Positions 16,765 to 24,723 are shown, numbered from the stretch's first letter. The stretch is 64,000 nucleotides of DNA from Vibrio rarus (GCF_024347075.1 NZ_AP024900.1:434001-498000); one strand, 5' to 3'. Numbers and translations are program-made. The notes: generated from the letters alone by a model not told the origin.

Positions 16765-17828
16765 TTAGCTAGGTACATTTAGATTAGGAGTGTGTTGATG
16801 ATTGGAAAAGGCGTTGTAATGTCAGCTTATGCTGTCAACGTGACAGACTCCAAAATATCTATTTCTGCAGATATAACACCAGAAAGTTTAAGGTATTTTT
16901 GTTTATATTGGGATGAAATTGCACTGATAGATGCTCTTCCAATCCAGTGTGAATTAGATGAAGAAAAACAGCTCCTAAATAAGGCAGGTATTTTGTCCCT
17001 GCAAACAGCTAATAACCCAAATTGGGAACCAAGTTTAGGCTATGTCAAATGGACGGGGGGCGGTCTATATTGCGATCCAAGACAGCAAGCTACTATGGAT
17101 CCATTTGGCAAGCAATTGGTGAAATATCTTCAGGATGATCACTTTTTGCTTGCAAGCGAGAAGATGGGAGGGCTAATAAAAAAAGACCCCATAAAGTGGA
17201 CTATACATCAAAATGGTAGTGAGCTTATTTTACCAAAGGAGCATGAAGTCGAGCAGTTGACAGCTAAAATGGAACTACAAAATTGCCTACCAGTACCGAG
17301 GGCTGATATATCGTTAGAGACCCTTTTAGACTTTAAATGCAAACGCTCTGATGAATTGATTGCTCTCAATGAGACGTTAACAGATCTATACCTTAAAATT
17401 ACAAATGCAAATGACTCAAATGCAGCTAGAGATTTTTATGTTAAAAAGCTGAACACTGCAATTTCAGACTTGCATACTGTTAGTGGTGAAAGATTTGGTT
17501 CTTGTAACCTAGCGAATTTTCAGGTATCACGTGAGTTTAGTATGACAACTGCTATAGGCGGTTGTACGTTTGCTCATTTTTTCGATGATCCCTTTATTCA
17601 GCTAGGAGCTTTTATTGTGGGTGGAGCGGCATCAAGCATTAAAATAAACACAAGTAAAACAAAAGAACATAAAGACGCTATAGGCTCAAGCGAGCTATCC
17701 TATTTATCTTCTATAAACAAATGTGGGATAACACCTAGCTAACAAAACGTTCAAGCAGACTCGTAAACGGGTGCCGAACTCGCTAGCGCTCAGACATAGC
17801 ACGCGCTCACTCACAGCTTAACGTGGCG
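16765..17828 (+). mobile_element. Integron gene cassette 1 (orphan, no integrase nearby)
   Basis: The cassette start GTTAGCTAGGT (16764-16774) is the exact reverse complement of ACCTAGCTAAC (17733-17743) at the beginning of its attC. This is the mark of a cassette formed by a single attC recombination circle. The attC then runs to the crossover G17828. The cassette carries one gene (16798-17742) whose TAA stop lies inside the attC core, and no promoter beyond a few bases, as is normal for cassettes. Confidence 0.85.
16798..17742 (+). CDS. Cassette-borne hypothetical protein
   Basis: The start is ATG 16798, seven nucleotides after AGGAG (GTG 16792 is an in-frame alternative). The 314-residue protein has an early segment (ITPESLRYFCLYWDEIALID) that weakly recalls the YWD...I pattern near the start of DUF6236-like proteins. 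A central region follows with a helical Lys/Asp-rich stretch (about residues 180-230), and then a hydrophobic Gly-rich helix (LGAFIVGGAASSIKI) near the C-terminus that could insert in a membrane or pack as a core helix. No catalytic motif is recognised. It fills cassette 1, and the stop codon overlaps the attC. Function is unknown; cassette genes often encode defence or adaptive traits. Confidence 0.7.
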   Translation: MIGKGVVMSAYAVNVTDSKISISADITPESLRYFCLYWDEIALIDALPIQCELDEEKQLLNKAGILSLQTANNPNWEPSLGYVKWTGGGLYCDPRQQATMDPFGKQLVKYLQDDHFLLASEKMGGLIKKDPIKWTIHQNGSELILPKEHEVEQLTAKMELQNCLPVPRADISLETLLDFKCKRSDELIALNETLTDLYLKITNANDSNAARDFYVKKLNTAISDLHTVSGERFGSCNLANFQVSREFSMTTAIGGCTFAHFFDDPFIQLGAFIVGGAASSIKINTSKTKEHKDAIGSSELSYLSSINKCGITPS

Positions 17829-17834
17829 TTATAG
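17733..17834 (+). repeat. attC recombination site of cassette 1
   Basis: The four boxes are visible: R'' with CTAAC at 17739-17743, L'' ACGTTCAAGC at about 17748-17757, L' GCTTAACGT around 17815-17823, and R' GCGTTAT at 17826-17832 with the crossover after G17828. L'' and L' pair perfectly except for one unpaired C in L'', the extrahelical base that orients IntI recombination. Unpaired spacers (AAA versus GGC) separate the R and L boxes. The variable arm between them is about 57 nt. All hallmarks of a folded single-stranded attC are present. Confidence 0.88.
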
Positions 17835-18508
17835 CGCAGAGGGTAATATGAAAATAGAGTTAGCTGAAAATTGGGTTAAAAGTTATGAGTCGCTCCTCAA
17901 TGGTCTCGAACTTGAACCAGAACATAAGAAAGTTGTTCCCCTCGCTTTGTTACAATTAGCGCTTGAACACAATGCTGCAATTATAAAGTTAATTAGCCTT
18001 GGATATCATGGTTCAGCGCTAGCCCTACTTCGCCCACAAAGGGACGCGTTCTTACGCGGTATCTGGATGTATCGTTGTGCATCAGAAGATCAACTACTGA
18101 AGTTTATGAAAGGTAAAGAGCCTCCGGGTATTAAAGTTCAACTTGCTCAAGTCGAACAAACTGAAGGTTATCGACATGGTCATTTGTCTCAGCGTATGAG
18201 TGAAATAAAAGAGTTTTTGCATGATTTCACTCACGGTGGGCTTTATCAATCAGCTAGTCGCGATAAAGGTCATCGAATAGCCGGTGGGCATTCAGAAGAG
18301 CAAATTCAGTGGTTAATAAAGCAATCTTTGATGCTTTCATTCCTGACTACGTTGGAGGTATGCCATATATTCAATGACGCACCTAGAGCACATGAATTAA
18401 CATCTATATTCAATAAACTGATGGAAGTTCATAGCTAGAGGTGAGTTGCGCTATAACAAATAAGGATAAGTGTCGCCCAGCCGACACTTTATCTGGGTGT
18501 TGAACAAG
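17829..18508 (+). mobile_element. Integron gene cassette 2 (right end altered by an IS91-like remnant)
   Basis: The cassette starts after G17828. GTTATAGCGC (17828-17837) is the exact reverse complement of GCGCTATAAC (18448-18457) after the gene, the inverse-core pairing expected of one cassette. It carries the DUF6988-type gene. The rest of its attC is short and unusual, and is followed at once by sequence shared with the repeat at 20116-20422, so the right boundary (near 18508) is approximate. Confidence 0.75.
17848..18438 (+). CDS. DUF6988-like cassette protein
   Basis: This 196-residue helical protein starts at ATG 17848 behind GAGGG. The pattern LALEHNAAIIKLISLGYHGSALALLRPQRDAFLRGIWMYRCASEDQLLKF, then MSEIKEFLHDFTHGG and the C-terminal TTLEVCHIFND, agrees with what I remember of DUF6988 proteins, which recur in integron cassettes and islands of Proteobacteria. 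No enzymatic residue pattern is known to me for this family, although conserved Arg, His and Asp/Thr-His-Gly residues suggest an active or ligand site. It is the only gene in cassette 2. Function is unknown. Confidence 0.75.
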   Translation: MKIELAENWVKSYESLLNGLELEPEHKKVVPLALLQLALEHNAAIIKLISLGYHGSALALLRPQRDAFLRGIWMYRCASEDQLLKFMKGKEPPGIKVQLAQVEQTEGYRHGHLSQRMSEIKEFLHDFTHGGLYQSASRDKGHRIAGGHSEEQIQWLIKQSLMLSFLTTLEVCHIFNDAPRAHELTSIFNKLMEVHS

Positions 18509-18512
18509 CTTA
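18448..18512 (+). repeat. Short attC-like site of cassette 2
   Basis: After the core GCGCTATAAC comes a compact hairpin: GATAAGTGTCG pairs with CGACACTTTATC (one extra base in the second arm) around a 6-nt loop, then TGTTGAAC with GTTGAAC fitting the GTTRRRY core. This would make a minimal attC of about 60 nt. The extra base is on the opposite arm from attC1 and the GTTGAAC is not matched by any downstream cassette end, so the assignment is tentative. The same hairpin recurs after the fic gene. Confidence 0.5.
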
Positions 18513-18761
18513 ATCGTGTCGTTGTCTTCTATTAGTAAATTGCTCTTTGGTGAGTCGCTTGAATTGAACCTCATCGACTTTCTACAAGTCCCACGAGGCT
18601 ATCGAGTCGAATCCGCTATGATTGACCCTTATGAACTCTAATTATGTTGTGACTTTAAGGGGGCTATCCTCCTTTAGTGTGTTCTAGCATTATCAAATCT
18701 GAAGTTTATCGCGATAAATGGGTCATGTAGGCTTGGTGATCCCAACGCATGCCATATCATG
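18454..18761. repeat. Direct repeat copy 1 (attC-like hairpin plus IS91-like end)
   Basis: This 308-bp block recurs at 20116-20422 with about 18 differences by eye (roughly 94% identity). It begins at TAACAAATAAGG, passes through the hairpin and GTTGAACAAG, and continues into the 3' end of the IS91-like transposase remnant. GAAC and CAAG, both IS91 target tetranucleotides, sit exactly where the IS-derived part seems to begin. The transposase C-terminus faces this side, where an IS91 oriIS end would be. The two copies flank the transposase fragment and the Fic module. Confidence 0.8.
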
Positions 18762-18967
18762 CTTGTAGCAGGGGGCATGAACGTTTGGCCTTGGTTTGTG
18801 TATTGGTAGCGGAAAGTCACGTCTTTATCACTGATTTTTATAATATCTTTATCGGGTAAAACACCACGATAGAGATAACGGGATAGGTACTTTAATGCAG
18901 GTAATCCATAGCCCACTTTACGACAATCAACCACCCACTGATGTGGAACTGAGCTAGGAAGGTTCAT
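18674..18967 (-). pseudogene. IS91-family transposase remnant
   Basis: A leftward frame of 97 codons contains WVVDCRKVGYGLPALKYLSRYLYRGVLPDKDI and VTFRYQYTNQGQTF, typical of the Y2 HUH transposases of IS91 (PF04986). Only this internal part survives: there is no HUH motif or tyrosine pair, and the C-terminus diverges after ATSMIWHALGSP. The fragment cannot move itself. It lies between cassette 2 and the wHTH-Fic module, and its 3' part is duplicated in the repeat at 20116-20422. Confidence 0.75.
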
Positions 18968-19068
18968 GATAGTGGTGTGCTTCTTTGTTCATTTAGCTTT
19001 CAAATATGGTAATTATTCTCTTTGAGTAGTAGATTAATATTATTTCCGCATAAATGTGCGAGGCAAAC

Positions 19069-19506
19069 ATGAAGTACGAATTATTAGTTTTAGCAGCAAT
19101 GACACGATTGGAAGCTCCAAATACTCAAGCTATCGTGGCTGCAACTGGGATCTCTGAACGCAAAGTACAATCCGTAGTTAACTCATTAGTTGAAAATTTA
19201 GGCTTAAATATTGAAAGAAAGCGTCAAGGTAGAACCTTTCGTTTTTCTATTAATAGCTGGGGCGTTTTTGAGACAGGGAAAGCGATTCAATCTCAACTTA
19301 ATGATATTGATTTAGTTATGCCAAGCAATTCAATACTTTCTTCTTACGAAGAAAAATATGCCTATTTTGAACAAGTCAAAATGGATAACTTTAAAGAAAG
19401 TATGCGTTTAGAGGGGCATGATGTTGCTAGTGATTTCGACTTATCACTCGACAGAGAAGAACAACGTCAAATATTGTTAAACAAATACTCAAACGTAAAT
19501 TCGTAG
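19069..19506 (+). CDS. Fic antitoxin with N-terminal winged-helix domain (YhfG/VbhA-like C-terminus)
   Basis: The start is ATG 19069, five nucleotides after GAGG; an in-frame ATG at 19054 has no site. The 145-residue protein has two parts. Residues 1-70 look like a winged helix-turn-helix (YELLVLAAMTRLEAPNTQAIVAATGISERKVQSVVNSL, then a wing KRQGRTFRF). The C-terminal part has KMDNFKESMRLEGHDVA, similar to YhfG, which contains SMRLEG at residues 111-116. This fits the class I Fic inhibitory motif [S/T]xxxE[G/N], whose Glu blocks the ATP gamma-phosphate site. It lies 9 bp before fic, so the pair is a toxin-antitoxin operon. Inference: the extra domain makes the antitoxin a DNA-binding autorepressor. 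Confidence 0.8.
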   Translation: MKYELLVLAAMTRLEAPNTQAIVAATGISERKVQSVVNSLVENLGLNIERKRQGRTFRFSINSWGVFETGKAIQSQLNDIDLVMPSNSILSSYEEKYAYFEQVKMDNFKESMRLEGHDVASDFDLSLDREEQRQILLNKYSNVNS

Positions 19507-19515
19507 AGGCGCTCA

Positions 19516-20118
19516 ATGGCTGATAAATATGGCACAACACAAGATCCTTATACTTACAAAAATAGTACGGTTCTTGCTAATAAGCTCAATATCAGTAATG
19601 AAGCAGTATTAGAGGCTGCTGAGCGTGATTTAACAACGTTAGCTGCAATGTATGTAGAGTTTCAATTACCTCCTTACGATTTCAGCTATCTGCGTTCAAT
19701 TCATCACATATTGTTCTCCGATCTATTTGAATGGGCTGGCGAGTTAAGAACGATTGATATTTCAAAGGGAAATACACGTTTCTGTAATGTGGCTAGGATT
19801 GAAAAAGAAGCAAATAATCTATTTTCAATGTTAGAAAAAGATAAGTATTTAGTGGATTTACCATACGATGAATTTCTTACTAAGTTAGCTGAGTATTATT
19901 GCGATATTAATATTCTACATCCATTCCGTGAGGGTAATGGTCGTGCTCAACGTTTGTTGTTTGAGCATATTGCAATCAACTGTGGTTACAATATTAATTT
20001 TACTGGTATTACTTCTGAGCAGTGGGTAGCAGCAAATAGGCATGGTTATTATTGTAATTACGTGCCGATGAAAGAGCTGTTTTCTGTTTGTGTAACTAAA
20101 GTCGAAAAGCGCAGTTAA
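19516..20118 (+). CDS. fic: Fic-domain toxin (predicted AMP-transferase)
   Basis: The 200-residue protein carries the intact Fic active motif HPFREGNGRAQR with catalytic His135, matching HPFx[D/E]GN[G/K]RxxR. Upstream are the flap segment (GELRTIDISKGNTRFC) and the helix pattern PPYDFSYLRSIHHILFSDLFEWAG common to stand-alone class I Fic toxins such as E. coli Fic. Such enzymes AMPylate host proteins (VbhT modifies GyrB and ParE) and arrest growth unless bound by the antitoxin encoded just upstream. No inhibitory SxxxEG motif is seen in the toxin itself, consistent with class I. The stop codon TAA (20116-20118) is the first part of the downstream repeat, as in cassette genes ending in an attC. 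Confidence 0.9.
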   Translation: MADKYGTTQDPYTYKNSTVLANKLNISNEAVLEAAERDLTTLAAMYVEFQLPPYDFSYLRSIHHILFSDLFEWAGELRTIDISKGNTRFCNVARIEKEANNLFSMLEKDKYLVDLPYDEFLTKLAEYYCDINILHPFREGNGRAQRLLFEHIAINCGYNINFTGITSEQWVAANRHGYYCNYVPMKELFSVCVTKVEKRS

Positions 20119-20422
20119 CAAATAAGGATAAGTGTCGCCTAGCCGACACTTTATCTGGGTGTTGAACAAGCCCAATCGTGTCGTTGTCTTCTATTAGTAA
20201 ATTGCTCTTTGGTGAGTTGCTTGAAATGAACCTCATCGACTTTCTACAAGTCGCACGAGGCTATGGAGTCGAATCCGCTATGATTGACCCTGATGAACTC
20301 TAATTCTGTAGTGACTTTAAGATTATTTACCTCCTTAGTGTGTTCTCGCATTATCAAATCTGAAGTTTATCGCGATAAATGGATCATGTAGGCTTGGTGA
20401 TCCCAACGCATGCCATATCATG
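20116..20422. repeat. Direct repeat copy 2 (attC-like hairpin plus IS91-like end)
   Basis: This is the second copy of the 18454-18761 block. It starts inside the fic stop codon with TAACAAATAAGG, keeps the hairpin (with C to T in the loop), GTTGAACAAG and the tail of the transposase remnant, and ends at CATATCATG, after which the copies diverge. The upstream core here is GCGCAGTTAAC; the matching cassette start GTTAACTGCGC is not present upstream of the Fic module, so a left boundary has been lost. Confidence 0.8.
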
Positions 20423-20465
20423 AGCCACCTTAATCGCCAAGCACTAGCATGCATCAGACCTTGAT

Positions 20466-20499
20466 CACGTACTCGTTAAAGCCCTTTAAGGAGTACGTG
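20466..20499. repeat. Long near-perfect hairpin between the island and fldB
   Basis: CACGTACTC and GAGTACGTG (9 bp) enclose a further inner stem TTAAAG/CTTTAA, giving about 15 pairs with one mismatch and a 2-nt apex. There is no T-tract on either side, so it is not a standard terminator. It may be a mobile-element end or a folded recombination site at the right edge of the island. Confidence 0.6.
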
Positions 20500-20580
20500 T
20501 TGCCAAATTAGCCACAGGAACTCAACGGTGGGTAATGTTCTGGTCTTGTGGTTTTTTGTTTGACTGTTGCTCGAAACAGA

Positions 20581-21102
20581 TTATAGGGCGCTTGCGTACT
20601 CGGTGAGTATTTGCTCACACCACTGGGCAATACGCTGTTCACTGAGATCATATTGAGAGTCTTCATCCAGTGCTAGGCCAACAAATTGATTGCCGTTTTC
20701 AGTGAGAGCCTTAGAGGAGACAAATTCATAGCCTGCTGTTGGCCAATAACCTAAAAAGTGAGGTTTATTAGGCTGAAGTTGCTTATGTAGCAGGCCCATT
20801 GCATCCTGAAACCATTCACCATATCCTTCTTGATCTCCCAAGCCGAATAATGCCACGTATTTATTTTGTAGTGGAATGCCTTCGATGTCTTGCCATAATG
20901 CTCCCCAGTCTTCTTGAAGTTCACCGAAATCCCATGTGGAAATACCGAGAATTAAGAATTCGTAGTCATTCATTTTGCTAAGAGGGGTGTCTTTTACATT
21001 GTGTAAGTCCACAATATCACTGCCAATTATATCGCGAATTTTTTCCGCAGCCATTTCTGTATAGCAGGTGGTAGAGCCGAAAAATAGTCCTATCTTCATC
21101 AT
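20581..21102 (-). CDS. fldB: Flavodoxin FldB
   Basis: An FMN-binding electron carrier of the long-chain flavodoxin type. The 173-residue protein from ATG 21102 (or 21099) starts [27 protein letters not shown]; the GSTTCYTE phosphate loop has the Cys-Tyr variant seen in FldB rather than the GSxTGNT of Fld[14 protein letters not shown] and [19 protein letters not shown] form the isoalloxazine-binding loops. Length equals the E. coli protein. It is divergent from xerD with the order fldB-xerD-dsbC-recJ-prfB-lysS conserved with E. coli. Confidence 0.94.
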   Translation of the reverse strand: MMKIGLFFGSTTCYTEMAAEKIRDIIGSDIVDLHNVKDTPLSKMNDYEFLILGISTWDFGELQEDWGALWQDIEGIPLQNKYVALFGLGDQEGYGEWFQDAMGLLHKQLQPNKPHFLGYWPTAGYEFVSSKALTENGNQFVGLALDEDSQYDLSEQRIAQWCEQILTEYASAL

Positions 21103-21234
21103 TTCAATTATCACTAATGGTCATTCGTTAGATTCTACCCTTATTTTTGATAAGTTTCAGTGTTAGCCCCTAGCAATCAATGCGATGCTTGTATACCTTT
21201 AGGGAAGTGTACCTAGACTAGCGGATTTTTAAGC

Positions 21235-22128
21235 TTGTTAAATCAAAATCTTATTGAGCAATTTCTTGATTCTATATGGATGGAAAAAGGCTTATCTGAA
21301 AATACTCTAGCGTCTTATCGTTTGGATTTGAGTAAATTATCACAATGGTTAGAACAACATGATTCTGATTTAACGTCAGTGAGTTACCAATCTCTCATTG
21401 AGTATCAAAGCTGGCTGGTGGAGCAAAATTTCGCTCAATCGAGTCGCGCACGAATGTTGTCAGCAATGCGCCGACTGTTTCAGTATTTGTATCGTGAAAA
21501 AATTCGTGCAGATGATCCCAGTGCTTTGCTCATTCGCCCTAAATTAGCGAAACGTTTACCCAAAGATATCAGTGAACAACAAGTCGAAAATTTACTGAAC
21601 GCGCCAAACATAGATGAACCGATTGAACTTCGCGATAAAGCGATGCTTGAATTGCTGTATGCGACGGGATTACGTGTGTCGGAATTAGTTGGATTAACGA
21701 TGGAAAATATGAGCCTACGCCAAGGTGTGGTACGGGTTGTGGGTAAAGGTGGCAAAGAGCGTTTAGTGCCTATGGGAGAAAATGCCATCGATTGGATTGA
21801 ACGTTTTCTCGTTCAAGGCCGGTCACTATTAATGGGGGAGCAGTCGTCAGACATCGTTTTCCCTAGTAAACGTTCACGTCAGATGACACGGCAAACATTT
21901 TGGCATCGTATTAAGTATTACGCCCAGATAGCGGGTATTGATAGCGATACGTTGTCGCCACATGTGATGAGACATGCGTTTGCCACGCATTTATTGAACT
22001 ATGGAGCCGATTTGCGAGTCGTACAAATGTTACTAGGGCATAGTGACTTATCTACCACGCAAATTTATACTCATGTTGCCACAGAAAGATTAAAACAAAT
22101 CCATCAGCAGCATCACCCGAGAGCGTGA
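21235..22128 (+). CDS. xerD: Tyrosine recombinase XerD
   Basis: With XerC this recombinase resolves chromosome dimers at dif under FtsK control. The 297-residue protein has the SAM-like core-binding domain (FLDSIWMEKGLSENTLASYRLDLSKL) and the catalytic domain with Arg in ATGLRVSELVGL, Lys in GKGGKERLVP, HVMRHAFATHLL (His, Arg), LLGHSDLSTTQIYTHV (His and the nucleophile Tyr). The start is a TTG at 21235; an in-frame stop at 21214 excludes longer forms. It heads a likely operon with dsbC and recJ. It is not an integron integrase and lacks the IntI insertion helix. Confidence 0.95.
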   Translation: MLNQNLIEQFLDSIWMEKGLSENTLASYRLDLSKLSQWLEQHDSDLTSVSYQSLIEYQSWLVEQNFAQSSRARMLSAMRRLFQYLYREKIRADDPSALLIRPKLAKRLPKDISEQQVENLLNAPNIDEPIELRDKAMLELLYATGLRVSELVGLTMENMSLRQGVVRVVGKGGKERLVPMGENAIDWIERFLVQGRSLLMGEQSSDIVFPSKRSRQMTRQTFWHRIKYYAQIAGIDSDTLSPHVMRHAFATHLLNYGADLRVVQMLLGHSDLSTTQIYTHVATERLKQIHQQHHPRA

Positions 22129-22174
22129 TACATAAAAATGAACGCTCTCTATTATTTTATTACTAGGAAATTGT

Positions 22175-22915
22175 ATGAATAGCTTACGTCGAGTCTTTGG
22201 TTTACTTCTCTGCTCTTTAGTTGCCTTTAGTGTATGTGCAACAGAATTTGATGAGGCAAAAATTAAAGAACGATTTTCTAAAATTGGTATCACTGTGGTG
22301 CAAGTAGAATCCCTTGATATGGATGGACTTGTGGAAATCACCACGACCCAAGGTACTTTCTATGCGACTCCAAGCGCAGATTACTTTATTCCAGGTAAGC
22401 TGTACTCTTTGGATGACAATGGTAATTTTAGTGATGTTACGGCTCAACGTCAGGGTCCTAAAATTAACAAGTTATTCAACGACATCACCAATGAGATGAT
22501 TGTATATAAAGCCAAAAATGAAAAACACGTAGTGACGGTATTTACCGATACATCGTGTGGCTACTGCTTGAAGCTACATCGCCAAATGGCTGAATATAAT
22601 AAGCTAGGCATTACAGTACGTTACTTAGCTTTCCCTCGCTCTGGTCCGCAAAGTCAAGTGGGTCATGAAATGGCGAATATCTGGTGTAGTGAAGATCCTG
22701 CGAAAGTAATGAGTGACGTGAAAATTCGTGGTAAAAACGCGCTAGCACCGAATAGTGATATTAAAAAATGTCAGGCTATGATTTCAGGTCAGTATCAATT
22801 AGGGAAAACGATTGGCGTATCGGGAACCCCTGCGGTATTCTCAGAAAAAGGCATCAATGTTGGTGGTTACTTATCACCAAAAGACTTGTTAGCTCGACTT
22901 GAATCGCAACAATAA
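22175..22915 (+). CDS. dsbC: Periplasmic disulfide isomerase DsbC
   Basis: A homodimeric thiol:disulfide isomerase that corrects wrong disulfides in the periplasm, kept reduced by DsbD. A signal peptide (MNSLRRVFGLLLCSLVAFSVCA) precedes the dimerisation domain (residues about 23-85) and a thioredoxin fold with active site TDTSCGYCLKLH. The cis-proline segment is GVSGTPAVF, followed by GGYLSPKDLLARL. A second Cys pair (WCSEDP...KKCQ) is also typical. It follows xerD by 46 bp. Confidence 0.95.
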   Translation: MNSLRRVFGLLLCSLVAFSVCATEFDEAKIKERFSKIGITVVQVESLDMDGLVEITTTQGTFYATPSADYFIPGKLYSLDDNGNFSDVTAQRQGPKINKLFNDITNEMIVYKAKNEKHVVTVFTDTSCGYCLKLHRQMAEYNKLGITVRYLAFPRSGPQSQVGHEMANIWCSEDPAKVMSDVKIRGKNALAPNSDIKKCQAMISGQYQLGKTIGVSGTPAVFSEKGINVGGYLSPKDLLARLESQQ

Positions 22916-22928
22916 TTAAAGACCTTGA

Positions 22929-22957
22929 AGCGCTGTATCTTATACGGCGCTTTTTTT
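22929..22957 (+). terminator. Rho-independent terminator between dsbC and recJ
   Basis: Ten pairs (AGCGCTGTAT / ATACGGCGCT with a G-T pair) and a 3-nt loop are followed by seven T residues. It separates dsbC from recJ, so recJ expression needs read-through or its own promoter. Confidence 0.88.
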
Positions 22958-22983
22958 ATTTCTCGAACTCATACTGATAAATC

Positions 22984-24723
22984 ATGATCGAAATTAAACG
23001 CCGTCCTTCTGCTGAAATAGCGCATCTTCCTACCTCGTTATCACCATTAATGAGACGTATTTATGCCTCTCGTGGTATTGAGTCAATGACGCAACTGGAT
23101 CGGGGGGCAAAAGGCTTGCTCGCGCCACAAAAGTTATTCGGTATTGAGGCCGCCGCTCAACTTCTTTTTTCTGCAATACAGAACAATAAAAGAATTATTG
23201 TGGTCGGCGATTTTGATGCCGATGGTGCGACGTCTTGCGCATTATCAGTGTTAGCCTTGCGCATGCTAGGTTCTCGCAATGTGGACTATCTCGTTCCCAA
23301 TCGTTTTGATGATGGCTACGGATTAAGTCCTGAAGTTGTACAGCAAGCGATAGCAATGGGCGTTGATTTGATTATGACGGTTGATAATGGCATCTCATCT
23401 TTAGATGGGGTTCGTTTCGCTAAAGAAAATAACATTCAAGTACTGGTGACCGATCACCACTTGCCGGGACACACATTGCCCAATGCGGATGCAATGGTGA
23501 ACCCCAATTTAAATGAATGTGGCTTTCCATCCAAAGCCCTTGCCGGGGTTGGTGTTGCCTTTTATCTGATGATTGCCTTGCGGGCACTTATGCGCACCAA
23601 TAATGGGTTTAATCAGATAGGTATTGCTGAGCCAAACCTGTCAGAGTTACTTGATTTAGTGGCTCTGGGGACGGTCGCGGATGTTGTGCCATTAGATGAA
23701 AATAACCGAATATTGGTCCATCAAGGACTGCAACGTATTCGTGCCGGTCACGGTCGCCCTGGAATACAGGCCTTGATTGAAGTCTCAAAGAGAGAGTCAA
23801 GCCGACTCGTGGCCTCGGATTTTGGCTTTGCTTTAGGCCCTAGAATTAACGCCGCGGGCCGTTTAGATGATATGTCGTTTGGTGTTGAATTACTGATGAG
23901 CAATAACATCCATGCGGCGAGACGTATGGCCACAGAGTTGGATGCGTTAAACATTACTCGTCGTGAAATCGAAGAGGGAATGAAGGTAGAGGCGATGGCC
24001 TTTTGCGAGCGAATTCAATTTAGTGCGGACAAGGAGATGCCCTACGGAATTACTTTATTCCAGCATGATTGGCATCAAGGGGTTATCGGTATTTTAGCCT
24101 CACGTATTAAGGATCAGTTTCATCGTCCTGTGATTGCTTTTGCTGATGGGGGAGAAGGCTTAATCAAAGGCTCTTGTCGCTCTATCAAAGGCATGCATAT
24201 GCGAGATGCCCTAGATCAAATTGATGTGCAAAACCCCGGGCTGATTTTAAAGTTTGGTGGGCATGCTATGGCGGCAGGTTTAACCATTAAAGAGCAGGAT
24301 TTTAGCCGTTTTAGTGAGTTGTTTGATCAAGCGGTTCGTGACCAAGTGGATGAAGATGCCTTAAAAGGCATAGTGCTGTCTGATGGAGAGTTAACACCTG
24401 AAGAATTTACTATGCACACCGCCATTGATATTCGTAATGGTGGACCTTGGGGTCAAGCTTTTCCAGAACCGATTTTTGATGGTGAATTTAAAGTGCTGCA
24501 TCAAAAGCTAGTAGGAGAAAAGCATCTCAAACTGATGGTTGAACCTTTATATAAATCCCATGGCACTAATATTATGATTGATGCGATTGCCTTTAATGTG
24601 GATCTTAGACGTTGGCCAGATCCTGCCACTACTAAGGTTCGATTAGCTTATCGTCTTGATATCAATGAGTTTCGTGGTAACCAATCTTTACAGTTAATGG
24701 TGGAATATATTGAGGGCGCTTAA
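22984..24723 (+). CDS. recJ: Single-stranded-DNA-specific 5'-3' exonuclease RecJ
   Basis: A DHH-superfamily nuclease in RecF-pathway recombination and in mismatch and base-excision repair. The 579-residue length is standard. Visible motifs are VVGDFDADGATSCAL (motif I), TVDNGISS, the VTDHHLPG DHH motif (III), LDLVALGTVADVVPL (IV), and in the DHHA1 domain GPRINAAGRLDD and LKFGGHAMAAGLTI. It starts at ATG 22984, 69 bp after dsbC and 117 bp before prfB. Confidence 0.96.
   Translation: MIEIKRRPSAEIAHLPTSLSPLMRRIYASRGIESMTQLDRGAKGLLAPQKLFGIEAAAQLLFSAIQNNKRIIVVGDFDADGATSCALSVLALRMLGSRNVDYLVPNRFDDGYGLSPEVVQQAIAMGVDLIMTVDNGISSLDGVRFAKENNIQVLVTDHHLPGHTLPNADAMVNPNLNECGFPSKALAGVGVAFYLMIALRALMRTNNGFNQIGIAEPNLSELLDLVALGTVADVVPLDENNRILVHQGLQRIRAGHGRPGIQALIEVSKRESSRLVASDFGFALGPRINAAGRLDDMSFGVELLMSNNIHAARRMATELDALNITRREIEEGMKVEAMAFCERIQFSADKEMPYGITLFQHDWHQGVIGILASRIKDQFHRPVIAFADGGEGLIKGSCRSIKGMHMRDALDQIDVQNPGLILKFGGHAMAAGLTIKEQDFSRFSELFDQAVRDQVDEDALKGIVLSDGELTPEEFTMHTAIDIRNGGPWGQAFPEPIFDGEFKVLHQKLVGEKHLKLMVEPLYKSHGTNIMIDAIAFNVDLRRWPDPATTKVRLAYRLDINEFRGNQSLQLMVEYIEGA

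Noticed and set aside
19516..20118. Self-inhibiting class II/III Fic protein
   Set aside because: No [S/T]xxxE[G/N] helix is present in the toxin; the motif is in the separate upstream protein.
21235..22128. XerD as the integrase of the nearby cassettes
   Set aside because: Sequence and operon context are those of housekeeping XerD; there is no IntI-specific insertion, and no other intact integrase lies in the window.
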